DNA of 13,471 nucleotides, taken from the NCBI GenBank assembly GCA_020072905.1, contig JAIQGB010000072.1:1-13471 (forward strand), read 5' to 3'. The notes under the pieces were generated by a model. It made no database searches. It was not told the origin of the DNA and worked only from the letters and a program-made list of their open reading frames with translations. A program made the position numbers and the translations under genes. Below are positions 6,716 through 13,471 of this stretch, in pieces; positions within the stretch are counted from its first letter, which is position 1; each line of letters starts with the position of its first letter. The DNA comes from Terriglobia bacterium. GTDB taxonomy: Bacteria; Acidobacteriota; Terriglobia; UBA7540.

Positions 6716-7612
6716 ATGGAAATCCGCAGAGTTGGCGTGGTCGGTTGCGGTCTGATGGGCTCCGGGATCGCGCAGGTTGCGGCGATGGCGGGCTACGAGA
6801 CGGTGGTCCGCGAAGTCTCTCGTGAACTGCTCGATCGCGGCCTGGCGGCGATCGAGCGCTCGCTCGGCAAATTCGTGGAGAAGGGTCAGATCACTTCGGA
6901 GCAGAAGGCGCAAGCGGCCGCGCGCCTCAGGCCGACGCTGGAGCTTGCGGACTTGGCGGATTGCGACCTGGTGATCGAGGCCATCGTCGAAAACGCCGAA
7001 CAAAAGAAGGAACTGTTCGCGGCGCTCGACCAGACCGTGAAGGCCGAGGCTGTCCTGGCGAGCAATACGTCTTCGCTTTCCATCACCGAGCTCGCCGCCG
7101 CGTCGCGGCGCCCGTCGCGGTTCCTGGGGTTGCACTTCTTCAATCCCGTCCCGCTGATGAAACTCGTCGAAGTCGTCAAGACCGTGACGACGGATCCTGC
7201 CGTGGTCCAGCAGGGTCTGGACTTCGTGCGGCGGCTCGGCAAGACGCCCATCCTGACGACGGATCGCGCGGGGTTCATCGTCAACCGCCTGCTCGTCCCC
7301 TATCTGCTCGACGCGGTGCGCGCGCTGGAAGAGGGCTTTGGCACCATCGAGGACATCGACCAGGGGATGAAGCTCGGCTGCAATCATCCCATGGGTCCGC
7401 TGACCCTGCTCGACTTCGTGGGGATCGATACCACCTATTCGATAGCAGAAATTCTGTTCAACGAATATCGAGAGAAACGCTTTGCGCCGCCGCCGCTGCT
7501 CCGGCGCATGGTCATGGCGGGAATGTTCGGAAGGAAATCCGGCCGGGGGTTCTACGATTATACGGACCCGAAGAATCCCAAGGTGAACGCGCTTTTGCAG
7601 TCTGCGACATGA
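6716..7612 (+). CDS. hbd: 3-hydroxybutyryl-CoA dehydrogenase (NAD-dependent 3-hydroxyacyl-CoA dehydrogenase)
   Basis: A 298-residue soluble enzyme, slightly longer than the usual ~282-290. It oxidises (S)-3-hydroxybutyryl-CoA to acetoacetyl-CoA or runs in reverse. The Rossmann nucleotide-binding loop GCGLMGSGIA is at residues 10-19, and an acidic-to-basic change (VVREVS, 30-35) follows at the end of the second strand, where NAD-preferring relatives carry an acidic residue. Catalytic positions of the family are present: Ser119 in SNTSSLSI, His140 and Glu152 in GLHFFNPVPLMKLVEVV, and Asn190 in GFIVNRLL. The C-terminal dimerisation domain contains NHPMGPLTLLDFVGID and ends with GRKSGRGFYDY. Start ATG with GGAGG nine bases upstream. 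It sits 96 bases before an enoyl-CoA hydratase, the enzyme of the adjoining step, so both probably serve beta-oxidation or short-chain acyl-CoA metabolism; chain-length preference cannot be read from sequence. Confidence 0.94.
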   Translation: MEIRRVGVVGCGLMGSGIAQVAAMAGYETVVREVSRELLDRGLAAIERSLGKFVEKGQITSEQKAQAAARLRPTLELADLADCDLVIEAIVENAEQKKELFAALDQTVKAEAVLASNTSSLSITELAAASRRPSRFLGLHFFNPVPLMKLVEVVKTVTTDPAVVQQGLDFVRRLGKTPILTTDRAGFIVNRLLVPYLLDAVRALEEGFGTIEDIDQGMKLGCNHPMGPLTLLDFVGIDTTYSIAEILFNEYREKRFAPPPLLRRMVMAGMFGRKSGRGFYDYTDPKNPKVNALLQSAT

Positions 7613-7708
7613 GTCTTCGCGGCCACTCGAACCGAGGAGCATTGGCCTGCGCCGCGGGTCATTGTTCTGTCCGACCGGCTCTGCAATTCCGCTCATTGGG
7701 AGCTTCCC

Positions 7709-8491
7709 ATGGCTTATGAGACCTTGCTCACTGAAAGGCGCGACGGGATCGGTTATGTGACCATCAATCGTCCCGAGAAATTGAACGCCCTCAACCGCCA
7801 GGTGATGCGCGAACTCGACGAGTGCTTTCACGCCTTCCAGACAGACGACGCGGTGCGGGTGGTGATTCTGACCGGAGCTGGGGAGAAGGCCTTCGTGGCG
7901 GGCGCCGACGTCAACGAACTCGCCGCGCTCTCGGCAATCGACGGACGTGGGTTTTCCCGCTCTGGTCAGGGAGTGTTCGACCTGATCGAAAACCTCGGCA
8001 AGCCGGTCATCGCCGCAGTGAACGGCTTCGCGCTCGGCGGCGGCTGTGAACTGGCCCTGGCCTGCACGTTGCGCGTCGCCTCCGAGAATGCGCGCTTCGG
8101 CCAGCCGGAAGTAAAGCTGGGCATCATTCCGGGTTACGCGGGGACGCAGCGTCTGGCGCGTCTGGTGGGCAAGGGGAGAGCCCTGGGACTGATCCTGACC
8201 GGCGAGGCGATCACGGCGCAGGAAGCCTATCGCCTCGGCTTGGTCAATCAGGTCGTGCCGCCCGCGGAACTGATGAATGCCGCCCAGGCGCTGGCGCGGA
8301 AAATCCTGGCCAATGCGCCGCTGGCGATCCGATTCGCTCTCGAAGCCGTCCACCACGGCCTCGAGATGACCCAGGAAGAAGGCCAGTTCCTCGAGGCGAC
8401 ACTGTTCGGCCTCTGCTGCACGACCGAGGACATGAAGGAAGGCACGAAGGCATTCCTGGAAAAACGCCCGGCCAGGTTTGTGGGGAAATGA
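7709..8491 (+). CDS. Enoyl-CoA hydratase / crotonase family protein
   Basis: A 260-residue crotonase, normal length. It hydrates 2-enoyl-CoA (for example crotonyl-CoA) to 3-hydroxyacyl-CoA. Oxyanion-hole segments are GADVNEL (65-71) and FALGGGCELA (107-116). Both catalytic glutamates of true hydratases are present, Glu114 in GGGCELA and Glu134 in FGQPEVKLG, followed by IPGYAGTQRL (140-149), which favours hydratase over isomerase or decarboxylase members. The C-terminal helix ends with TEDMKEGTKAFLEKRPARF, typical of the family. Start ATG with GGGAGC six bases upstream; that site lies in a tiny GGGA/TCCC inverted repeat (7698-7708). It follows the 3-hydroxybutyryl-CoA dehydrogenase gene and together they catalyse consecutive steps; exact pathway (fatty acid, butyrate/polyhydroxybutyrate, amino acid) is not determined. 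Confidence 0.93.
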   Translation: MAYETLLTERRDGIGYVTINRPEKLNALNRQVMRELDECFHAFQTDDAVRVVILTGAGEKAFVAGADVNELAALSAIDGRGFSRSGQGVFDLIENLGKPVIAAVNGFALGGGCELALACTLRVASENARFGQPEVKLGIIPGYAGTQRLARLVGKGRALGLILTGEAITAQEAYRLGLVNQVVPPAELMNAAQALARKILANAPLAIRFALEAVHHGLEMTQEEGQFLEATLFGLCCTTEDMKEGTKAFLEKRPARFVGK

Positions 8492-8531
8492 CTTGGCGGG
8501 CTCGCGTTCAGCGCATCACGGCGCCACCTCT

Positions 8532-8555
8532 ACTCGTTACTTGTCACTCGTCACT
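8532..8555 (+). repeat. Short direct repeat in front of nusB
   Basis: ACTCGTTACT (8532-8541) and ACTCGTCACT (8546-8555) are 10-mers with one mismatch, starting 14 bases apart. They lie between the hydratase stop and the likely nusB ATG. The repetitive, SD-less text supports treating this stretch as non-coding. Confidence 0.35.
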
Positions 8556-8559
8556 GAAC

Positions 8560-8982
8560 ATGGCTTCCCGCCGCAAAGCCCGCGAACTCGCCCTCCAGAT
8601 GCTCTTCCAGTGGGAGATGGGGGGGCACACGCCGGAGCACGTCGTTTCCACGTTTCTGCGCTCACAGAAGGTTGATGAAGAAGTCGAGGGCTTTGCGCGC
8701 GCGCTGTTCGAGGGAACCGTGGCGGAAGTCGAAACTCTCGACCGCCTGATGCGGGAGCGTTCGGAGCACTGGCGCCTCGAGCGTATGGCGGCCGTGGACC
8801 GCAATCTGCTCCGCGTGGCTCTCTACGAGATGCGGCATCATCCCGAGACCCCGCCGGCCGTGATCATCAACGAAGCGCTGGAGATCGCCCGGCGCTTTTC
8901 CGACAAGAATGCCGTGGAATTCGTCAATGGCGTTCTCGATGCCATCCGCAAAAGCCTGCCGGTCACGAACCCCGCGCCATAA
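8560..8982 (+). CDS. nusB: Transcription antitermination factor NusB
   Basis: A 140-residue all-helical RNA-binding protein. The family start RKARELALQMLFQWEM is near the N-terminus, and the conserved C-terminal block is intact: MAAVDRNLLRVALYEM, PPAVIINEALEIARRFSDKN, then FVNGVLDAIRK. NusB binds boxA RNA with NusE/S10 and supports rRNA transcription antitermination. The frame is also open from an ATG at 8488 that overlaps the hydratase stop (ATGA), which would add 24 residues. I prefer ATG 8560 because MASRRKAREL is where family members begin, and the extra segment has no family resemblance. Neither start has a clear Shine-Dalgarno. It lies downstream of the acyl-CoA genes on the same strand, and its stop codon is only 16 bases from that of the convergent protease gene. 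Confidence 0.96.
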   Translation: MASRRKARELALQMLFQWEMGGHTPEHVVSTFLRSQKVDEEVEGFARALFEGTVAEVETLDRLMRERSEHWRLERMAAVDRNLLRVALYEMRHHPETPPAVIINEALEIARRFSDKNAVEFVNGVLDAIRKSLPVTNPAP

Positions 8983-8998
8983 ACGACTCGAGCTGCGC

Positions 8999-10102
8999 TT
9001 ACTCGGGGAACTCCCGCGCGGAGGCGATACGTTTTTCAAGGGAAGGATGACTGTGAAAGATGAACTCGATCCAGGCGGGTGGCTGCGTCTCCGCCAGATT
9101 GAGTTCGGCGAGCTTCTCCATGCTGGAGATGAAGGCTGACCGGTCGTGGATGGAGCGCAGCGCGTAGGCGTCGGCCTGACGCTCCATACTCCGTGATAAG
9201 GCATTGACCGGGGCCAGCAGAACGAGCGAAAGCGCCGTACCCACCAGAACCAGCAACGGCAGATTGGCGAAGTCGGCGAGTCCGCGGAAACCGAAAGCGT
9301 TACTGAAGCGGTTGAGCACGGCGTCAACGAGAAAGAAGCCCAGGTAAGTCGCGCCCGCCTGCAGAACGAGGCCGAGGGTCATGTGGCGATGCACGTGGTG
9401 GCCGAGCTCGTGCGCGAGGACAGCTTCCACCTCGTCATCGTTGAACCGCTCGAGCAGCGTGTCGGCCAGGATGATCCGTCGCGTGTTGCCAAGGCCCACG
9501 AGAGCGGCATTGGCCTTCTTGCTCTTCTCACTCAATTTCCACTCGAAAACCCCGTGGACGTGCGTACCGGCGCGCCTGGAAAGCTCCAGAAGCCGCTCGG
9601 TTAAAGTCGGATTCTCCAGAGGCTTGAATTTGAAGAAGAGCGGGAAAATGAGCACCGGAGCCAGATTGGCCAAGAGCACAAAAAAGCCCACGAATACCGT
9701 GGCGGAAATGATCCACCATTGCGCCGGCCAGAGACGCATCGTGGCATACAAACACTCAAGCCCGAGGGCGGCGAGCGCGCCTCCCACCAGCACTCCTTTG
9801 AGTTGATCCTTGATCCACCCACCGAGCTTCAGGTTGGAGAGGCCGTAGCGGTGCTCGAGCCGGAAGCCGCGAACGTAGTCGAGCGGCAATCCCACGGTCT
9901 TGATGACGACTCCGAAAAGCAGGAGGTAGACGAGCAAGGCCAGCGGGGGATGGACCGCCAGGCGTTCCGCTACGTCGCGCATCCAGATGCTCCAGGCGCT
10001 CGCGAGCAGGACCGCGAGCACCAGAGCGTCGAGGACGAAGGCTGCAACGCCCAGGATACGGCGCGTGCGGTGATACTGCTTGGCGCGGGCGGAATCTTCC
10101 AT
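8999..10102 (-). CDS. Ste24-type M48 family membrane metalloprotease
   Basis: A 367-residue integral membrane zinc protease, slightly short of eukaryotic Ste24/CAAX prenyl protease 1 but usual for bacterial forms. It has the N-terminal M48_N domain with hydrophobic helices around 16-40, 55-75, 103-120 and 130-155, and the family landmark FRLEHRYGLSN (80-90). The active site is HELGH (231-235), with the third zinc ligand Glu307 in SMERQADAYA, followed by helices around 242-262 and 280-300 and the SHPS motif near 351-354. Eukaryotic members trim prenylated proteins; bacteria lack that pathway, and bacterial homologues are thought to act in membrane protein quality control. It is the last gene of the minus-strand string, 46 bases after the phosphohexomutase. 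A weak GAGG lies 14 bases before its ATG. Its link to GDP-mannose synthesis may be only positional. Confidence 0.93.
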   Translation of the reverse strand: MEDSARAKQYHRTRRILGVAAFVLDALVLAVLLASAWSIWMRDVAERLAVHPPLALLVYLLLFGVVIKTVGLPLDYVRGFRLEHRYGLSNLKLGGWIKDQLKGVLVGGALAALGLECLYATMRLWPAQWWIISATVFVGFFVLLANLAPVLIFPLFFKFKPLENPTLTERLLELSRRAGTHVHGVFEWKLSEKSKKANAALVGLGNTRRIILADTLLERFNDDEVEAVLAHELGHHVHRHMTLGLVLQAGATYLGFFLVDAVLNRFSNAFGFRGLADFANLPLLVLVGTALSLVLLAPVNALSRSMERQADAYALRSIHDRSAFISSMEKLAELNLAETQPPAWIEFIFHSHPSLEKRIASAREFPE

Positions 10103-10148
10103 GGGCGTGGGCGCCTCAAGGATTTGATGCGCAGTCTTGTCGCCGGCG

Positions 10149-11564
10149 TTACTTCTGCTGTCTAGTGAAGTCCGCCATCGCGTCGAGAAGCGCCGTGACC
10201 TGCTCGCGGGTGGGCGCCTCGGCGTAGAGGCGCAGGATGTTTTCGGTGCCCGAGGCGCGCACCAGCAGCCATGCTGTGTTGCCGAGGAACATTTTCGCGC
10301 CGTCCATGTCGTTGATGGCCGTAACCTTCATGCCGGCGACCCTTTTGAGTTTGCCCTCCGCCACTTGCCGGACAACGCGGTCGGCGATTTTGCGTTCGAT
10401 CTCCAGGTCCACCCGTCCGTACTCGTGCGGTCCGAACTCCTGGCTGAGTTCGCGAATCAAGTCGCCCAGACTCCGGCTCTTTTCGGCCATCACTTCGGCG
10501 AGATAGAGCGAGTTCAGAACGCCGTCGCGTTCAGGCAGATGACCCTTGATGCCGATGCCGCCGCTTTCCTCGCCGCCGATCAGCACATCCCGCGCCAGCA
10601 TCAGATCGCAGACGTATTTGAATCCGATGGGCGTCACGTGCAGGGGCAATTGATGCTTGCGCGCGAGTTTGTCGATCATCTGCGTCGTCGAGAACGTCTT
10701 CACCACCTCGCCGCGCATGCCGAGGTCTTCGACGAGGTGCCGGAGCAGAATCGAAAAGATCTTGTGCGAGTCCACGAAGCTGCCGTCGCGGTCGATCGCT
10801 CCCACGCGGTCGCCGTCGCCGTCGGTGGCGAGGCCCGCATCGTAGCCGCTCTCCAGCACCGCCTGGCGCAGCCCCGCGACATGCGGCTCGATGGGCTCCG
10901 GGTTGAGACCCGGGAAGAGCGGATTGTGCTCTGAGTGGATCTCGCGATAGGGAATCCGCGCCTCGTCGAAGATCCGAGCCAGACAACCGCGCGCCGAGCC
11001 GTACATCGGGTCGACCACAAAGCGCAAACCGGACGCCCGAATCTGTTCGAGCTTCACGAGGCTCTGAAGTTTCTTGAGATAAGGGCCGACTAAGTCGACC
11101 GTTTCGATCGGCGCGTCTTTCGCCCGGCGGGAGCGCGCGCCCGTGCTTGAGACGGCCCTCAGGTGAGCTTCCACGCGGCGCATGATCGCTGGCGAGGCGG
11201 AACCGCCGTAGGGGGCCTTGAACTTCACGCCGTTCCAGCGGTACGGATTATGGCTGGCGGTGATGACGATCGCGCCGGAGGTCCGCCGCGCGACCACGGC
11301 GTAACTGATGGCAGGCGTCGGCGTCGCCCGGTCAGCAAGAAAGACGGGAATACCCGCGGCGGCGATCTCTTCGGCGGCGACCCGAGCGGCCTCCTCAGAG
11401 AGAAAGCGCGTGTCGTAGCCGATGACCAAGCCGCTCGACCGCGACCTTTCCTTCCGTACATAGGCGGCAATCGCGGCGGCGACGCGACGCACATTAGCGA
11501 AGTTGAAATCCTCGCCAATGAGTCCTCGCCAGCCATCCGTACCGAATTTGATGGCGTCCTTCAT
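10149..11564 (-). CDS. Phosphohexomutase (phosphomannomutase/phosphoglucomutase family)
   Basis: A 471-residue alpha-D-phosphohexomutase, complete through all four domains. It opens with IKFGTDGWRGLIGEDF. The phosphoserine loop is TASHNP (102-107) with catalytic Ser104, the magnesium loop is DGDGDR (248-253), the sugar-specificity loop is GEESGG (331-336), and the C-terminal phosphate-binding loop is RASGTE (436-441). Family enzymes move phosphate between C6 and C1 of glucose, mannose or glucosamine. GEESGG is shared by glucose and mannose users, so sequence alone does not fix the substrate. It lies between manC and the protease, 33 bases downstream of manC, which makes phosphomannomutase (mannose-6-P to mannose-1-P) the most likely role; dual phosphoglucomutase activity is quite possible. 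Start ATG with no strong Shine-Dalgarno, perhaps coupled to upstream translation. Confidence 0.92.
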   Translation of the reverse strand: MKDAIKFGTDGWRGLIGEDFNFANVRRVAAAIAAYVRKERSRSSGLVIGYDTRFLSEEAARVAAEEIAAAGIPVFLADRATPTPAISYAVVARRTSGAIVITASHNPYRWNGVKFKAPYGGSASPAIMRRVEAHLRAVSSTGARSRRAKDAPIETVDLVGPYLKKLQSLVKLEQIRASGLRFVVDPMYGSARGCLARIFDEARIPYREIHSEHNPLFPGLNPEPIEPHVAGLRQAVLESGYDAGLATDGDGDRVGAIDRDGSFVDSHKIFSILLRHLVEDLGMRGEVVKTFSTTQMIDKLARKHQLPLHVTPIGFKYVCDLMLARDVLIGGEESGGIGIKGHLPERDGVLNSLYLAEVMAEKSRSLGDLIRELSQEFGPHEYGRVDLEIERKIADRVVRQVAEGKLKRVAGMKVTAINDMDGAKMFLGNTAWLLVRASGTENILRLYAEAPTREQVTALLDAMADFTRQQK

Positions 11565-11583
11565 CCGGATCTATGTTCGGTCC

Positions 11584-11599
11584 AACTCAGTGCTGAGCT
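11584..11599. repeat. Small inverted repeat at the manC-phosphohexomutase junction
   Basis: CTCAGTGCTGAG (11586-11597) is a near-perfect palindrome with a 2-base centre. In RNA of the minus strand the pairing extends by a G-U and an A-U pair to seven base pairs, overlapping the manC stop codon. The tight loop makes it a weak hairpin; it could affect mRNA stability or be chance. Confidence 0.3.
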
Positions 11600-12692
11600 A
11601 GAGAAGATGAACCAAGCCTTGTTTTTCGAGTTCCTGCACGGCTTTGCCGATGTCCTGAGAACGCTCGCGCGCGGCAACCAACAGCGCGTCGTCGGTTTCG
11701 ATGATCACGAGATCGCGCACGCCCACGGCGACCACAAACTTGCGGGGAGAAATGACCATGTTCCCCCGCGCGTCGAGGCACAGACTGGCACGTGGCCGGA
11801 CATTTCCCTGGTCGTCCTTGGCTTGCATGTCGTAGACGACTTGCCAGCTTCCGACATCGCTCCAGCCGATGTCCGCCGCGACGACGAAAACATCTGGGGC
11901 TTTTTCCATGACCGCATAGTCGATAGAGATTTTTTCGAGTCGCGGGAAAATCCGCCGCAGCGTCCGTGTGGCCTGCACGCCGCCCGCTCGTGCGATCCGC
12001 TCGAGATCGCGGGCCATCTCCGGCTTGTTTCGCGCCAGATTGCGCAGAAGTGTCGACGCCCGCCAGATGAACATTCCGCCGTTCCACAAGTACCGTCCCG
12101 AGGCAAGGTAGCGATTGGCGGTCGCGAGCGGCGGCTTCTCGGTGAATCTTTCCACCTGATAGATTTGCTGCCCCGCAACACGCCCCACGCGCTGCCCCTT
12201 TCGCACATATCCGTAGCCGGTATCGGGCCGCATTGGCTCGAGGCCGACAATGACGGAGCGGCCATCTGTCGTCGCCCAACGGCAGGCAGCGCGCAACACG
12301 CGGCGGAACGCCCCAGGCTTGCGAATGACGTGATCGGAGGGCAGGACGACCATCACGCCATCGGGATCACGCCGCAGGATCTCATGCGCGGCGAGTCCGA
12401 TGGTCGGGGCCGTGTTCCTACCGGCAGGTTCCGCTACGATCTGGCTCTTGGGAAGGTGGGGAAGGCAGCGGGTGATCTCTGCGCGCAGGAGATCGTTCGT
12501 GAAGATATAAATCCTCTCCGCCGGGATCGCCGGCAGGATGCGGGACACGGTTTCTTCGAGCAACGTGCGCTCACCGAGCAAATTCAAGAGTTGTTTGGGC
12601 CGCCGGCGCCGGCTGAGCGGCCAGAAGCGCGTGCCGCTCCCGCCCGCCAGGATCACCGCGTAGGCGTGTTCGAAGTCCTTGTCCCGTCGCAT
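11598..12692 (-). CDS. manC: Mannose-1-phosphate guanylyltransferase (GDP-mannose pyrophosphorylase)
   Basis: A 364-residue nucleotidyltransferase that makes GDP-mannose from mannose-1-phosphate and GTP. The signature loop GGSGTRFWPLS (17-27) and PKQ (32-34) bind GTP. EPAGRNTAPTIGLAA (88-102) and LPSDHVI (117-123, holding the metal-binding Asp120) follow, then FTEKP (183-187), WNGGMFIW (203-210) and GWSDVGSW (276-283), all diagnostic for this enzyme. It is the short form: the protein ends after the left-handed beta-helix-like region and lacks the C-terminal isomerase cupin of bifunctional AlgA/ManC proteins. That fits the separate isomerase gene immediately upstream. The ATG begins three bases after the manA stop, so translation is probably coupled. 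Product would feed exopolysaccharide, GDP-fucose/rhamnose or mannosyl-lipid synthesis. Confidence 0.96.
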   Translation of the reverse strand: MRRDKDFEHAYAVILAGGSGTRFWPLSRRRRPKQLLNLLGERTLLEETVSRILPAIPAERIYIFTNDLLRAEITRCLPHLPKSQIVAEPAGRNTAPTIGLAAHEILRRDPDGVMVVLPSDHVIRKPGAFRRVLRAACRWATTDGRSVIVGLEPMRPDTGYGYVRKGQRVGRVAGQQIYQVERFTEKPPLATANRYLASGRYLWNGGMFIWRASTLLRNLARNKPEMARDLERIARAGGVQATRTLRRIFPRLEKISIDYAVMEKAPDVFVVAADIGWSDVGSWQVVYDMQAKDDQGNVRPRASLCLDARGNMVISPRKFVVAVGVRDLVIIETDDALLVAARERSQDIGKAVQELEKQGLVHLL

Positions 12693-12695
12693 GAG

Positions 12696-13471
12696 TCATC
12701 CGTCGAAAACGATTCCGTTCACCTTGGAGGCCCGCACGCGCCGCCTGGCCAGCGGGCGTCGAAAGTCCTTCTCGATGTCCGGCACGTAGAACTTCAGCAC
12801 ACGCGTTTGTTCCCTCGGCACCAGTCTATACTGCCCGGTTGCCGGTGGAATCAGCCACGTATCTCCCGTCCGATAGCCGAGCCAACCGGCGCGCGTTTCC
12901 ACCCGGCCTTCGCCCTCGATCACGGAGAGGACTTCAACGCGCTCCCGCGAACCCTCGAACGTGCCGCGCCTGCCGAGCGTCAACTCTTCGAGTGCGAAGT
13001 GACGGCAGGCGAGCACCAGCCTGCACAGGCCGTAGCGCTCACGAAACTCCACGCGCGGCAAATCCCGATGAGCCGGCAGATCCAGCTTCGCCACGGCTAG
13101 TCCCTTGTCCAGGTGAAGCGGCCGCGCCTTGCCGTCGAGGCCGAGGCGACCGAAGTCGTCGAGCCGATACGTGAGGTCGGAGTTTTCTTCGACCTCGAAA
13201 AGCACCAGCCCCGGTCCCAGCGCGTGGACGGTTCCCGGCGGCACGTAGACCGCTTCACCGGACTTGGGGCGAAACTTGTTGAGCCGTTCGCGCGACGTCC
13301 CCTTTTCGAACGCCGCCCGCAACTTGTCTCTAGCGGCTCCCTTCTTTACTCCCAGCAGGATCTCGCCCTTGCGGTCCGAGCGAACGATATACCACATTTC
13401 ACACTTCCCGCGATTGCCGGGGTCGTAATGAGCGGCCTCCGCGTCATCGGGATGCACCTGCACGGAAAGCC
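12696..13471 (-). CDS. manA: Mannose-6-phosphate isomerase, class I, start outside the window
   Basis: The reading frame runs off the right edge; 257 codons of the C-terminal part are visible, so about 60 N-terminal residues are missing compared with short-form ManA (~315 aa). The GTG at 13463 is the Val in LSVQVHPDD, not a start. Zinc ligands are recognisable: Gln and His of QVHPDD, Glu of CEMWYIV and His of PPGTVHALGPG. The active-site region FEVEENSDLTYRLDDFG follows. The second cupin-like half ends with a dose of basic residues (RRPLARRRVR) and NGIVFDG. It interconverts fructose-6-phosphate and mannose-6-phosphate, the entry to GDP-mannose synthesis. It is the first visible gene of the minus-strand operon and lies three bases upstream of manC. 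Confidence 0.95.
   Translation of the reverse strand, partial: LSVQVHPDDAEAAHYDPGNRGKCEMWYIVRSDRKGEILLGVKKGAARDKLRAAFEKGTSRERLNKFRPKSGEAVYVPPGTVHALGPGLVLFEVEENSDLTYRLDDFGRLGLDGKARPLHLDKGLAVAKLDLPAHRDLPRVEFRERYGLCRLVLACRHFALEELTLGRRGTFEGSRERVEVLSVIEGEGRVETRAGWLGYRTGDTWLIPPATGQYRLVPREQTRVLKFYVPDIEKDFRRPLARRRVRASKVNGIVFDG

Noticed and set aside
6961..7719. A 252-codon + strand open frame overlapping the dehydrogenase and running into the hydratase start
   Set aside because: It is a +1-type shadow of the dehydrogenase gene, full of Arg and Gly, without ribosome binding site or family signature.
6671..8356. A 561-codon open frame on the - strand opposite the dehydrogenase and hydratase genes
   Set aside because: It spans two unrelated well-recognised genes and the gap between them and reads as His/Arg-rich shadow text with no family resemblance.
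11163..13100. A 645-codon open frame on the + strand opposite the phosphohexomutase, manC and manA
   Set aside because: It crosses three genes on the opposite strand that carry intact active-site motifs; the long frame is a by-product of codon bias.

Overview
The window looks like a piece of a GC-rich bacterial chromosome carrying mostly core genes. The lineage is probably Acidobacteriota. This is inferred from the general look of NusB, EF4 and the TPR/GAF protein, and from the presence of a PF04008 adenosine-specific kinase; no marker in the window proves it. Base composition is high-GC throughout, but the first ~800 bases are visibly less GC-rich.

Layout: (1) Positions 1-1940 look accessory. 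They hold the 3' part of an Mrr-type restriction-endonuclease-like gene on the + strand, an adenosine-specific kinase (-), and a small two-gene unit (-) resembling a type II toxin-antitoxin pair: an unrecognised 74-aa protein overlapping a RelE/ParE-like toxin. (2) Positions 2040-3842 (-) are lepA (elongation factor 4), divergent from (3) a + strand gene at 4044-6599 for an 851-aa TPR + GAF + degenerate GGDEF protein. That gene has a good sigma70-type promoter and a hairpin just before its start codon. (4) Positions 6716-8982 (+) run 3-hydroxybutyryl-CoA dehydrogenase, enoyl-CoA hydratase and nusB. (5) Positions 13471-8999 (-) form a tight gene string: mannose-6-phosphate isomerase (start outside the window), mannose-1-phosphate guanylyltransferase, a phosphohexomutase, then a Ste24/M48 membrane metalloprotease. 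It converges on nusB with only 16 bases between stop codons.

How the genes work together: ManA (fructose-6-P to mannose-6-P), the phosphohexomutase (mannose-6-P to mannose-1-P, inferred from context) and ManC (mannose-1-P + GTP to GDP-mannose) make a complete GDP-mannose route. It would supply exopolysaccharide, glycan or glycolipid synthesis. The dehydrogenase/hydratase pair interconverts crotonyl-CoA, 3-hydroxybutyryl-CoA and acetoacetyl-CoA. LepA and NusB are translation and transcription housekeeping factors.

I see no CRISPR array, rRNA, tRNA, insertion sequence or attachment site, and no gene-free stretch longer than about 300 bases. I do not see a clearly new multi-gene system. The best candidates for novelty are the TPR-GAF protein with a destroyed GGDEF active site, and the toxin-like gene with an unrecognised overlapping partner.
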